Assembly: GCF_051535215.1 (NCBI RefSeq)
Contig: NZ_JBPPLY010000003.1
Location: forward strand, 248,001-312,000
Direction of reading: 5' to 3'
Source of the DNA: Nitrobacter sp051535215
GTDB lineage: Bacteria; Pseudomonadota; Alphaproteobacteria; Rhizobiales; Xanthobacteraceae
Length of the DNA stretch: 64,000 nt
Made by a program: the position numbers and the translations under genes. Positions 1-8,575 of this stretch are shown piece by piece (the first letter of the stretch is position 1; each line of letters begins with the position of its first letter). A model generated the notes under the pieces. That model was not told the DNA's origin. It worked only from the letters and a program-made list of their open reading frames with translations, and did not search any database.

Positions 1-940
1 TCGGCGCGGCGATGAAGATCGAGGTGTAGGTGCCGACCAGCACCACACCGAACATCATCACGGCAGTGAAGCTGTGGATAGCCGGTCCGCCGAACAGCAG
101 CAGCGCAAGCAGTGCCAGCGTCACCGTGACGTGGGTGATGATCGAGCGCGATAGCGTCGAGTTGATCGACTCGTTGAGCAGCTCGGGCATCGGCATCTTC
201 TTGTAGCGCCGCAGCATCTCGCGGATGCGGTCGTAGATGACGACGGTGTCGTTGAGCGAGTAACCCAGGATGGTCAGAAGCGCGGCGATGCTGGTGAGGT
301 CGAAATCGACCTGCGAGATCGACATGAAGCCGATCGTCAGCACGATATCATGTACGTTGGCGATCATGGCGCCGAGCGCGAACTGCCACTCGAACCGGAA
401 CCACAGATAAATCAGGATGCCGAGGATCGCCAGCATCAGGCCGACCATGCCGTAGGCGAGCAGTTCGCCGGACACGCGCGGGCCGACCACCTCGACGCGG
501 CGATAGGTGACGGTCTCGCCGAGCGCGCCCCGCACCTTCTGAACCGCCTCCTGCTGCGCGGCGTCGCCGCCCGGCTGTTCGGCGACGCGGATGAGCACTT
601 CGGTCGGGCCGCCGAACTGTTGAAGCTGGACCTCGCCGAGACCGAGGCCGTTCAGCGTGGTGCGCATGCTCGCCAGGTTCGCATCGCCCGACTTCGACTG
701 CACCTCGAGCAGCGTGCCGCCCTTGAAATCGATGCCGAAATTCAAGCCGTGCGTGAAGAACAGCGTGATGGCGACGATCGACAGCACCGCGGAAATCGGA
801 AAGCTGATGCGGCGGAAGCGCGTGAAGTCGAAATGCGTGTTGTCCGGGACGATCCGCAGCGACGGCAGCAGGCCGAAGCAACTGACGATGGTCAGCACGA
901 CGATGAGGGCACCGAGCCCGAGCAAAATCCAGTGAGTCAC
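1..940 (-). CDS. secF: Protein translocase subunit SecF (C-terminus cut by window edge)
   Basis: SecF is the membrane partner of SecD and uses the proton gradient to help pull exported proteins out of the SecYEG channel. Reading from a GTG at 940 gives an open frame to the left edge (313 codons). It begins VTHWILLG and has a first membrane segment at about residues 35-55, followed by the conserved GIDFKGGT motif. The gene lies 16 bp after secD, so it is the third gene of yajC-secD-secF. Usual SecF length is about 300-340 residues, so only a short C-terminal piece should be missing. No ATG is near the start; GTG fits the family N-terminus. Confidence 0.9.
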   Translation of the reverse strand, partial: MTHWILLGLGALIVVLTIVSCFGLLPSLRIVPDNTHFDFTRFRRISFPISAVLSIVAITLFFTHGLNFGIDFKGGTLLEVQSKSGDANLASMRTTLNGLGLGEVQLQQFGGPTEVLIRVAEQPGGDAAQQEAVQKVRGALGETVTYRRVEVVGPRVSGELLAYGMVGLMLAILGILIYLWFRFEWQFALGAMIANVHDIVLTIGFMSISQVDFDLTSIAALLTILGYSLNDTVVIYDRIREMLRRYKKMPMPELLNESINSTLSRSIITHVTVTLALLALLLFGGPAIHSFTAVMMFGVVLVGTYTSIFIAAP

Positions 941-956
941 AGCCGGCTCCGCGTCA

Positions 957-2558
957 TCAGATCGGCACGTTTTGGGGCCGCTTCCAGCGCACCCATGTGG
1001 CGACGATCAGCCGGGTCACCTCGAATGCGGTGAACACGGTGGTGATGATGCCGATGCCGAGCGTCACGGCAAAGCCGCGCACCGGACCGGTGCCGATGTA
1101 GAATAGCACCGCGGCCGCGATGAACGTCGTGATGTTGGAATCCAGGATCGTCGCCAGCGCCCGCTTGAAGCCAGCGTCGATCGCCGAAATCGCGGTGCGG
1201 CCGCCGCGGATTTCCTCGCGAATGCGCTCATAGATCAGCACGTTGGAATCGACGGCGATGCCCACGGTGAGCACGATGCCGGCAATGCCGGGCAGCGTCA
1301 GCGTCGCGTTCAATAGCGACAGCACGCCGAAGATCATGGCAACGTTGATGGCGACGGCGATATTCGCGAACACCCCGAACAGCCGGTAGGTCAGCAGCAT
1401 GAACAGGATGACCATGATCGAACCGACATAGGCGGCGAGTTCGCCTTTTTCGATCGAATCCTGTCCGAGGCCGGGACCGACGGTGCGTTCCTCGATGATC
1501 GTCAGCGGCGCCGGCAGCGCGCCGGCGCGCAGCAGGATCGCAAGGTCGTTGGCCTCCTGCACCGTGAAATTTCCGGAAATCTGGCCGGAGCCGCCGGTAA
1601 TCGGTTCGCGGATGACCGGCGCGGAGATCACCTCATTGTCGAGGATGATGGCGAACGGCTGTCCGACGTTTTCCGATGTCGCCTGCGCGAACTTGCGCGC
1701 GCCGTTGCTGTTGAACCGGAAGGTCACGATCGGCTCGCTGGTACGCGAATCGAATCCCGGCTGCGCGTCGGTCAGGTCGCCGCCGGAGACGAGCACCTGC
1801 TTCTTGACGACATAAGGCGTCTTGGGCGCCTGCGAACTCATCAGCACTTCGGAATCGGCGGGCACCCGGCCTTGCAGGGCCTGTTCGGGCGATACGCTCG
1901 AATCGACCATGCGGAAGTCCATCTTGGCGGTCTTGCCGAGGATTTCCTTCAGCCGCGTCGGGTCCTGCAATCCCGGCACCTGCACCAGAATGCGGTCAGT
2001 GCCCTGACGCTGGATCAGCGGCTCGACGGTGCCGAGTTCGTTGACGCGCTTCTCGATGATCTGGATCGACTGCTCGACCGACTGGCGGATGCGGTCGGTG
2101 ACCGCGGCTTGCGGAACCGCCAGGCGGATCAGCCCGCCTTCAGCACTGCTGACTTCAAGGCTGCGCTGACCGCTGGAGCCGAGCAGGCCGCCGAGCGGTT
2201 GCGACAGATCGCGCAACTTGCCGAGCGCGGTCTGGAATTCATCATCCTTGCTGATGCGCACTTCGACCGCGCCGTTCTTGACGGCAAGGCCGGTATAGGC
2301 GATCCGCGCGTCCCGCAGCGCCTTGCGTGCGTCGTCGCGGACCTGGTCAAGCTTCTCTTTCTTGACGTAGTTGGAATCGACCTCGAGCAGCAGATATGAG
2401 CCGCCCTGAAGATCGAGGCCCAGGACGAGGTGGCGCTGCGCCCATTTCGGCCAGGTCTTGACCTGCGCCTCCGGAAAGAAGTTCGGCACGGCGCACAGGC
2501 AGACCAGGAAGGCGGTTACGACGATCGCCAGCGCTTTCCACCGCGTAAAGTACAGCAT
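957..2558 (-). CDS. secD: Protein translocase subunit SecD
   Basis: SecD is an inner-membrane RND-like protein with a large periplasmic domain that, with SecF, drives the late steps of Sec export. The 533-residue product has an N-terminal membrane segment (about 7-27), the conserved DLQGG motif at residues 49-53, a periplasmic P1 region, and five membrane segments after about residue 370. Length and motifs are typical. It lies 12 bp downstream of yajC and just before secF, the standard operon order. Confidence 0.97.
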   Translation of the reverse strand: MLYFTRWKALAIVVTAFLVCLCAVPNFFPEAQVKTWPKWAQRHLVLGLDLQGGSYLLLEVDSNYVKKEKLDQVRDDARKALRDARIAYTGLAVKNGAVEVRISKDDEFQTALGKLRDLSQPLGGLLGSSGQRSLEVSSAEGGLIRLAVPQAAVTDRIRQSVEQSIQIIEKRVNELGTVEPLIQRQGTDRILVQVPGLQDPTRLKEILGKTAKMDFRMVDSSVSPEQALQGRVPADSEVLMSSQAPKTPYVVKKQVLVSGGDLTDAQPGFDSRTSEPIVTFRFNSNGARKFAQATSENVGQPFAIILDNEVISAPVIREPITGGSGQISGNFTVQEANDLAILLRAGALPAPLTIIEERTVGPGLGQDSIEKGELAAYVGSIMVILFMLLTYRLFGVFANIAVAINVAMIFGVLSLLNATLTLPGIAGIVLTVGIAVDSNVLIYERIREEIRGGRTAISAIDAGFKRALATILDSNITTFIAAAVLFYIGTGPVRGFAVTLGIGIITTVFTAFEVTRLIVATWVRWKRPQNVPI

Positions 2559-2570
2559 CGCGATAACCCG

Positions 2571-2972
2571 TCAGCTCGCGGCATCGTCGTCCTTGGCGTC
2601 CTCGCCTTTGGCGCGTCCCTTTGCCGATTCACCCTTGGTCGGCTCGCCCTTCGCCGGCTCTCCCTTGGCGCGGACGATCGAAATCATTTGCCGCATCTGC
2701 CGTACCCGGACGCCATCCGCGATTTCGAACTCGATCTGGTCGTCGTCCACCACCTTGGTGACCTTTCCGACGAGACCGCTCGAGGTGATGACGGTGTCGC
2801 CGCGGCGGATATTCTTCACCAATTCGTTATGTTCTTTCGACTTCTTCTGCTGAGGGCGGATGATCAGGAAATACATGATGATGAAGATCAGCGCGAACGG
2901 CAGCAGCGACATCAGCAGGTTGTTGGTATCGCCGGCACCGGCGGCCTGAGCAAACGCAGGAGTTATGAACAT
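2571..2972 (-). CDS. yajC: Preprotein translocase subunit YajC
   Basis: YajC is a small single-span membrane protein that associates with SecDF. The 133-residue product has one hydrophobic segment at about residues 20-42, then the family motif RPQQKK and a short beta-rich cytoplasmic domain (GDTVITSSGLVGKV). The C-terminus is a lysine/glutamate tail with repeated KGE(P/S) units, a common low-complexity extension in alphaproteobacteria. It is first in the yajC-secD-secF operon; its promoter should lie in 2973-3180. Confidence 0.95.
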   Translation of the reverse strand: MFITPAFAQAAGAGDTNNLLMSLLPFALIFIIMYFLIIRPQQKKSKEHNELVKNIRRGDTVITSSGLVGKVTKVVDDDQIEFEIADGVRVRQMRQMISIVRAKGEPAKGEPTKGESAKGRAKGEDAKDDDAAS

Positions 2973-3183
2973 TCGGACGATCCTTGAAATGGAGCAGGCC
3001 CGCGCGACGGCAGTGTCGCCCGGCGCGAGACAAATTCGCGCGGACTATAGCGGCCACGGTCCCAATTGCAACGCCGCCAGACCCTTGATCGGGCCTCATT
3101 ATTTCGGCTGCTTGCGGGGGGCTCGAGGGCCCTGAGTCCGATTCAGCTGCGTCGGATCCGACTTCAGGCCTATCTTTTTAGTC

Positions 3184-3232
3184 GAGCGCGATCTTATCCG
3201 AAAACCGATTTCCACTTTTCGTGATCGTGCTC
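3184..3232. repeat. Dispersed intergenic repeat, family B (GAGC..GATC palindrome), copy 1
   Basis: A 49-bp imperfect palindrome with arms GAGCgcGATC and GATCgtGCTC around a core containing CCGAAAACC and TTTCCACTTTTCG. A close copy lies at 38589-38638. It sits in the divergent gap between yajC and the AAA ATPase gene. Palindromic repeats of this type are common in Bradyrhizobium-group genomes; the function is unknown. Confidence 0.75.
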
Positions 3233-3265
3233 TAGCTAAGGGTGCACGTTCAGGAAGGTCGAGGG

Positions 3266-4225
3266 ATGGCAAGAAAGTCAGGGAAAACCGGCGCCCCTAA
3301 AACGCCGAGGGCTCGCACCGGCAACCGCGGCGCCGGCGCGACAAAAGGTCCGAAACCGGCCGCGGCGCCAGCCGCCGCGGAACGGATCGCGAGCGCGCTC
3401 GAAGCGATCGCCGCGGCCATGTCCGCGGCAACAAAGACCGACAATGGCGTGGCGCTGACACAGGCGGACGCCTTCGTCTGGCACCCGGAGGGACGACTGG
3501 TGCCGGTGCCCCGCGTCAGCCGGGTCGACCTCGGCCTGCTCAAGGGAATCGACCGGATGCGCGACATCCTGATCGAGAACACCGAACGCTTCGCCAAGGG
3601 CCTGCCTGCGAACAACGCCCTGCTCTGGGGCGCGCGCGGCATGGGCAAGTCGTCGCTGGTCAAGGCGGCGCATGCGAGCGTCAACGCCCAGGCCGGCGGT
3701 CGGCTCAAGCTGATCGAAATTCACCGCGAGGATATCGAGAGCCTGCCGGGCCTGATGGAACAGCTCCGCTCGTCGGACTTCCGTTTCATCGTGTTTTGCG
3801 ACGACCTGTCGTTCGACGGCAATGACGCCTCGTACAAATCGTTGAAGGCGGTGCTCGAGGGCGGCATCGAGGGACGTCCCGACAATGTCATCCTGTACGC
3901 GACGTCGAACCGTCGCCATCTGCTGGCGCGGGACATGATCGAGAACGAGCGATCGACCGCGATCAATCCCGGCGAGGCCGTCGAGGAAAAGGTTTCGCTG
4001 TCGGATCGCTTCGGCCTCTGGCTCGGCTTTCATCGTTGCAGCCAGGACGAATATCTCGCGATGGTGCGCGGCTATTGCGCCCACTTCGGCATCAGGCTCG
4101 ACGACGCCGAACTTGAACGCGAAGCGCTGGAATGGGCGACCACGCGCGGTTCGCGATCAGGACGCGTCGCCTGGCAGTTCACGCAGGAACTGGCGGGACG
4201 ACTGGGCGTACATCTGACGAAGTAG
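3266..4225 (+). CDS. DUF815-type AAA ATPase
   Basis: Predicted ATPase of the DUF815 family. The protein (319 residues from ATG 3266) has a basic, alanine/proline-rich N-terminal tail to about residue 40. It then has a Walker A motif GARGMGKSS at residues 122-130, a Walker B FIVFCDDLSF near 174-183, and a sensor-like YATSNRRHL segment. An upstream in-frame codon at 3242 exists, but MARKSGK gives the natural basic N-terminus and follows a GAGGG sequence. The substrate is unknown; family members are cytoplasmic AAA proteins. It stands alone, facing away from yajC, with its own terminator. Confidence 0.85.
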   Translation: MARKSGKTGAPKTPRARTGNRGAGATKGPKPAAAPAAAERIASALEAIAAAMSAATKTDNGVALTQADAFVWHPEGRLVPVPRVSRVDLGLLKGIDRMRDILIENTERFAKGLPANNALLWGARGMGKSSLVKAAHASVNAQAGGRLKLIEIHREDIESLPGLMEQLRSSDFRFIVFCDDLSFDGNDASYKSLKAVLEGGIEGRPDNVILYATSNRRHLLARDMIENERSTAINPGEAVEEKVSLSDRFGLWLGFHRCSQDEYLAMVRGYCAHFGIRLDDAELEREALEWATTRGSRSGRVAWQFTQELAGRLGVHLTK

Positions 4226-4271
4226 CTCTTGCAACAGACACCTTTTGCAAAAGCCACGTGATACCCGCGAC

Positions 4272-4298
4272 GGCAGGCATCGTGCGCCCTGCCTTTTT
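4272..4298 (+). terminator. Rho-independent terminator of the DUF815 ATPase gene
   Basis: GGCAGG and CCTGCC arms flank a 10-nt loop and are followed by five T residues, 47 bp after the stop codon of the ATPase gene. Confidence 0.7.
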
Positions 4299-4376
4299 CG
4301 ATTATCGCGAGACATCCCGGACCGGAATCACCCGTTCTCGCGGGTGACGGTGCTGCACTCGTTTATGCTGTTGCCC

Positions 4377-5708
4377 TCACGCCCCGTTGAGGAAATGAAG
4401 CGGGTCAACCGGTGAAGATCCTTTTCGGATCTCGAAGTGGAGCTGCGGCGACGCCGCTTCGCCCGACTGACCCGACTTGGCAATGACCTGGCCGCGCTTG
4501 ATGGTATCTCCGCGCTTCACCAACAATTCACTCGCATGGGCATATGCGGTCACGTAACCGTTGGGATGCCGAACCAAGATCAGGTTGCCGTAACCCTTGA
4601 GTTCGTTGCCGGCATAAGCAACGACGCCGTCCTCGGCAGCCTTGACCGGCGTGCCCTCGGGCACGGCGACGTTGATGCCGTCATTTGACTTGCCGTTGGT
4701 CCTGGCGCCATAGGCCGCGATCACACGGCCGCGGACCGGCCAGCGGAAGGTCGGCAGCGCGCCGGTCGCCTCGGCGGTCTTCACCGCCGGCTTGACCGCG
4801 GCCTCTTCGGGCGTCGTCGTAACCGCGAGATTGACCTTCTGCACCGGACCTTCCGGCGTCGCCGCCGCCATGTGAACCGCCGGCGCAGGCGCAGCCGCGG
4901 CGGGAGGCGCGGTCGTAGCGGCAACAGGCTGGGCAGGCACGGCGGCGACCTTTGTCGGCACCGTTATCTTCATGCCGACCTTTAATGTCGCACCCGGCTG
5001 GAGGCCGTTGGCGCGGGCGAGTTCGCCGACCGCGAGATGATTGCGGCGTGCGATGCTCATCAGCGTGTCGCCACGATTGACGTAGTGGGTGGCGGAGGCA
5101 GCCTCTGCGACCGCGACGGGCTTCGCAGCCGGAGCGGCACGAGTGTCCGCCGCCGTGCGCTTCGGAATGATCAGCTGCTGGCCGGGCTGCAGCGTGCGGG
5201 GGCCCCGGTAGCCGTTGGCCTTGAGGATTTCGGCGGTGGAAACTCCATAGCGTCGCGACAGCCCCTCCAGCGTGTCGCTGGTGCCGACGATGATCGAGGT
5301 GCCGCCATTGTGATTCCAGCCGTCCCGCGATGCGACATGGCTGGCGGACTCGATCGGACGGGATGGCGGCGCATACGAGTGCGCGCTTCGCCCGCTGTCG
5401 GAGACGCTCGATGCCACCGGATAGGTTTTTGGCGTCGAGATCGGCGGCGGCAGCGGCTGGGATTGATATTGCGACCGCGAATACTGCGGCAACTCGCGGC
5501 GTGCGACAGGCGCCGCCGGCGCTGGCGCCACCGAGCCGGTGGACTCGCGCTGCCACCCGAAACCACTTGATTGCTGCGGACCACTGTCCATCTGCGCAAG
5601 GCGCGAGGACATGTCCGCACTGCATCCGGCAAAACCGATCGACACCAGCGCCAGCACCGCGACCTGCGGTACGCGACGCGAGCAAAACACCTCGACGACA
5701 CGGGACAT
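4377..5708 (-). CDS. NlpD-like LysM/LytM lipoprotein
   Basis: Envelope protein of the NlpD/EnvC class, which activates cell-wall amidases at division. The 443-residue product has a lipoprotein signal with lipobox GFAGC (lipid-modified Cys29), LysM domains at about 137-182 and 207-250 that bind peptidoglycan, and a C-terminal LytM (M23) domain at about 320-440. The metal site is degenerate: the usual HxGxD reads N342-D-G-I-N346, and the first His of the final HxH is Gln422. It is therefore probably a regulator, not a peptidase. Next to pcm and surE, as nlpD is in many proteobacteria. Confidence 0.9.
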   Translation of the reverse strand: MSRVVEVFCSRRVPQVAVLALVSIGFAGCSADMSSRLAQMDSGPQQSSGFGWQRESTGSVAPAPAAPVARRELPQYSRSQYQSQPLPPPISTPKTYPVASSVSDSGRSAHSYAPPSRPIESASHVASRDGWNHNGGTSIIVGTSDTLEGLSRRYGVSTAEILKANGYRGPRTLQPGQQLIIPKRTAADTRAAPAAKPVAVAEAASATHYVNRGDTLMSIARRNHLAVGELARANGLQPGATLKVGMKITVPTKVAAVPAQPVAATTAPPAAAAPAPAVHMAAATPEGPVQKVNLAVTTTPEEAAVKPAVKTAEATGALPTFRWPVRGRVIAAYGARTNGKSNDGINVAVPEGTPVKAAEDGVVAYAGNELKGYGNLILVRHPNGYVTAYAHASELLVKRGDTIKRGQVIAKSGQSGEAASPQLHFEIRKGSSPVDPLHFLNGA

Positions 5709-5835
5709 GGTTACTCACTCGACGCAACTTAACTACAAAATTGACTAAACACGCGTCGAGTAAATAAGCCTTTAACCGTTCGAACAACGCATTGCGGCGA
5801 CGACGGAACTTTACGCGCCCAAAATTCGCGGACGG

Positions 5836-6489
5836 CTAAAGTTCGCGGGCGATGCCCGGCAGCGCCGGCACGAAGCGGACGTCAATCAATTCCTTGCGGA
5901 CCAGTCCGGCGGTGGTCCGCCGGAGCAGGATCAGCGTCTGCCGCCCATTGTGCGGGCCGACCGGCGCGATCAGAAGCCCGCCGGGCTCGATCCGGGCTAT
6001 CAGCGCGTCCGGAATCTGCTCCATCGCCGCCGTCACCAGAATGCGGTCGAATTGTCCCGCTTCGGGTGGAATGTCGAAGCCGTCGCCCAGCATGATCTCG
6101 ACGTTCTCGCAACCGAGTTGCTCCAGCCGGGCGCGCGCACGTTCGGCGAGCACGCGAAACCGTTCGATGGTCAGGACCTCGCGGCACAGACGAGACAAAA
6201 TCGCGGCCTGATAACCGGAGCCTGTGCCGATCTCCAGGACCCGGTTGTCGTCGCGCAATTCCAGCCGCTCCGTCATATAGGCGACGACGAAAGGCTGGCT
6301 GATGGTCTGTCCGCAGGCGATGCCGAGCGCTGTGTCGAGCCACGCATCGTCGCGATCGGCCGCCTCAACGAAGAGGTCGCGCGGAATGCCTTCCATCGCG
6401 CGCAATACCCGTTGATCGCTGATGCCGCGCCGCCGCAGGGTGAGCTGAAACATCATCTTCTCGGGCGGCGGACGATCGACGAGGGGCAT
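5836..6489 (-). CDS. pcm: Protein-L-isoaspartate O-methyltransferase
   Basis: Repairs damaged proteins by methylating isoaspartyl residues with S-adenosylmethionine. From ATG 6489 the product is 217 residues. It shows the PCMT N-terminus (PPEKMMFQLTLRRRGI), the ISQPFVVAYMTE region that lines the substrate site, and the SAM-binding motif VLEIGTGSGYQAAILS. The in-frame extension to 6576 encodes an unlikely leader, so 6489 is preferred. It follows surE in the surE-pcm-nlpD order known from other proteobacteria, here interrupted by a plus-strand response regulator. Confidence 0.95.
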   Translation of the reverse strand: MPLVDRPPPEKMMFQLTLRRRGISDQRVLRAMEGIPRDLFVEAADRDDAWLDTALGIACGQTISQPFVVAYMTERLELRDDNRVLEIGTGSGYQAAILSRLCREVLTIERFRVLAERARARLEQLGCENVEIMLGDGFDIPPEAGQFDRILVTAAMEQIPDALIARIEPGGLLIAPVGPHNGRQTLILLRRTTAGLVRKELIDVRFVPALPGIAREL

Positions 6490-6793
6490 TGGATGAACTC
6501 TCGAGCGCTGGCGCCTGGCCGCGCCGAATATCAAGATCAGGTGATGCAAATCTGCGCGGATCGCCGGCCGGGTCAATCCGGAGGATCAAATTTTTGTTCC
6601 CCCGCGGAACGAGAGAGCGGCCCAGCACAGGGCCGGCCCGGGGCGCCGGAAGCCCCAAAATTACGTCCAAGTGGTAGCTGCAATTCGACCCCGCAATACC
6701 ATATCATGCCCGCCGCGGCAGCGGCACGCATTGCCTTGGCAGGCGTAATTTGCGACCCTGTATTGGAAATTGGGCAAGGGATCGGTCTCTTCG
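6490..6793. other. Intergenic region between pcm and the receiver gene
   Basis: About 300 bp holding the divergent upstream regions of pcm and the response regulator. No further gene or clear repeat is seen. Confidence 0.5.
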
Positions 6794-7183
6794 ATGGCGC
6801 CAGTAAAACCGTCCGGTGGCTCGGTGTTCCTCGTCGAGGACGAGGTCATGATCCGTATGATGGTTGCGGACATGCTGGAGGAGCTTGGCTACAGTATCGC
6901 CGCCGAATCCGGCGATATCGAGCAGGCGCTCATGCTCGCGCAGACCGCCGACTTCGACATCGCCATTCTCGACGTCAACGTCAACGGCAAGTTGATTTCC
7001 CCTGTGGCCGAAGTGATCGAGGGACGCAACCGGCCTTTTATTTTCGCGACCGGCTATGGCATGCAGGGCCTGCCGCCGGAATATCGCGACCGCCCGGCAT
7101 TGCAGAAACCATTCCAGATGGAAAACCTCGCGGTCATGATCGAGAGCGCGCTCAACCGCAGCGCCACGGCCGAGCGCACCTGA
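6794..7183 (+). CDS. Single-domain response regulator (receiver only)
   Basis: A CheY-like receiver domain with no output domain, 129 residues from ATG 6794. It has the acidic pocket VEDE near residue 14, the phosphoacceptor Asp in DIAILDVNVNG, and the conserved Lys in LQKPFQME near the end. A TTG at 6770 would add eight residues; the ATG is preferred. Related proteins in Bradyrhizobium-group genomes are stand-alone receivers in phosphorelays. No histidine kinase is nearby, so its partner is unknown. It interrupts surE and pcm on the opposite strand. Confidence 0.88.
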   Translation: MAPVKPSGGSVFLVEDEVMIRMMVADMLEELGYSIAAESGDIEQALMLAQTADFDIAILDVNVNGKLISPVAEVIEGRNRPFIFATGYGMQGLPPEYRDRPALQKPFQMENLAVMIESALNRSATAERT

Positions 7184-7258
7184 ACATCGCGAGCTTCGCG
7201 CGAAAGCGCCGTGGCCACTCAACAGGCATTTTCTTCTCTGCGAAAAGAACCGCGCATC

Positions 7259-8026
7259 CTACTTCAAGGCCGTCGTCAGAACTTCGAGAAAAGCATCATC
7301 AGTGCGATCCAGCCGCAGCGGCGTTACTGAGACGCACCGCGACGCGATTGCCGCAAGATCGGTGCCCGCCGCCGGAGTGTCCATGGCGTCCGCCTTCTCG
7401 AATCCAATCCAGAAATACGGATTGCCGCGACCGTCGCGGCGTTCAACGATCTTGAGGAAGCCGAGATTGCGCTTGCCCATCCGCGTCACCAGCACGCCCT
7501 CGACCTGCTCCGGCGTGCAGGCCGGGAAGTTGACATTGACCACCGTGTTTCTGGGAATGCCGGCGTCGATCACCTTGCGCAGAATCTGCGGCCCGAACGT
7601 GAGCGCGGTTTCCCACACCGGCCTGTCGCCGGTCTCCATGCTGAATTCCTGCGACAGTGCGAACGACGGCAGGCCGAGCATCGTGCCCTCGAGCGCGCCC
7701 GCGATGGTGCCGGAATAAACCACGTCCTCGGCGACGTTGCGGCCTCGATTGACCCCGGACAGCACGAGATCAGGCCCCTTTTTGCCGAGAATGTGCCGCG
7801 ATCCCATGATTACGCAATCGGTCGGCGTGCCCTTCACCGCGAAATGGCGTGGTCCGATTTCGCGCAGCCGCAGCGGATCGTTGAGCGAAAGCGAATGCGA
7901 CACGCCCGATTGATCGTGCTCGGGTGCGACCACCCAGACATCGTCGGACAACTCCCTCGCGATTTGCTCGATGGTCGTGAGGCCCGGCGCGTTTATGCCG
8001 TCGTCGTTGGTACAGAGAATTCGCAT
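7259..8026 (-). CDS. surE: 5'/3'-nucleotidase SurE
   Basis: Metal-dependent phosphatase that removes phosphate from nucleoside monophosphates; a stationary-phase survival protein. The 255-residue product starts MRILCTNDDGINAPGL, the SurE signature with the metal-binding Asp pair, and has LVLSGVNRGRNVAEDVVYSGT, which forms the rest of the active site. Normal length. In many alphaproteobacteria surE follows serS directly; here a ClC gene and a small peptide gene lie between them. Confidence 0.97.
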   Translation of the reverse strand: MRILCTNDDGINAPGLTTIEQIARELSDDVWVVAPEHDQSGVSHSLSLNDPLRLREIGPRHFAVKGTPTDCVIMGSRHILGKKGPDLVLSGVNRGRNVAEDVVYSGTIAGALEGTMLGLPSFALSQEFSMETGDRPVWETALTFGPQILRKVIDAGIPRNTVVNVNFPACTPEQVEGVLVTRMGKRNLGFLKIVERRDGRGNPYFWIGFEKADAMDTPAAGTDLAAIASRCVSVTPLRLDRTDDAFLEVLTTALK

Positions 8027-8052
8027 TCGTGAGGTGCCTTTTTCGGCCGCTG

Positions 8053-8157
8053 CTAGAGCGTTTTCGAGCGAAGTGGGTACCGGTTCGTGTGAAGAAAACG
8101 CGTCAAATTAAAAATGGAGTTCCGCTTCTGATTCCATCAGAAGCGGAAAGGCTCTAG
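8053..8157. repeat. Dispersed miniature repeat, family A, intact copy with CTAGAGC terminal inverted repeats
   Basis: A 105-bp element bounded by CTAGAGC and GCTCTAG. Inside are two foldable parts: GCGTTTTC...GAAAACGC, and the perfect hairpin CCGCTTCTGAT-tcc-ATCAGAAGCGG. Related copies are at 31413-31515 and 38478-38571, a degenerate one at about 23105-23243, and a half copy at 51748-51806. It lies between surE and the small peptide gene and encodes nothing. Confidence 0.85.
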
Positions 8158-8326
8158 CCGTCCGGCCACCTCTTATCCGGCCAGGCCGGGCCTGGCAAAC
8201 CCGACGATCCCACTTGCACGGAGGATTTTTTCGTTTGGGTGATGCATCTCACATCGCCCGCTGGACTGCGCGTCTATGCCCGATGTCGCGACCGGAAATA
8301 CCCGGTTTTTATGACAGGAGCCACAC

Positions 8327-8527
8327 ATGCATAGCGACATACGAGAGCTGACCGCAGGCGAACTCAACGACGTGGGCGGCGGCGAGATCACCATCGTCGC
8401 CGACAAGGATTATTTCGGGATCGAGGTGTCCTTCGGCAAATACGGCGTCGCAGTCTGGGTCACCGGCGGCTCGGTCTGTGGTCAGATCAAAACGCCGTCT
8501 CATATCGGCGGAACGTGCATTCCCTGA
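8327..8527 (+). CDS. Small peptide with double-glycine-type leader (candidate bacteriocin/microcin precursor)
   Basis: A 66-residue peptide preceded by a good ribosome-binding site (CAGGAG, 6 nt before ATG). The N-terminus MHSDIRELTAGELNDVGGG matches the double-glycine leader of class II bacteriocins and related peptides (REL...EL..V.GG). Cleavage after the glycines would leave a core of about 47 residues, glycine-rich, with two cysteines 13 residues apart near the end that could form a disulfide. No C39-peptidase transporter or immunity gene is recognised nearby, so export and function are inferred only. It may instead belong to the uncharacterised GG-leader peptides of Bradyrhizobium relatives. 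Confidence 0.7.
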   Translation: MHSDIRELTAGELNDVGGGEITIVADKDYFGIEVSFGKYGVAVWVTGGSVCGQIKTPSHIGGTCIP

Positions 8528-8575
8528 AAATCTCCGAGGGCGGCGTCACACGCGCCGCCCCGGACCAGTCTGCCC

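Noticed and set aside
348..881. Arg/His-rich frame on the minus strand and long plus-strand frames at the left edge
   Set aside because: They overlap the secF frame, whose product has clear SecF motifs; the other frames have the composition of shadows.
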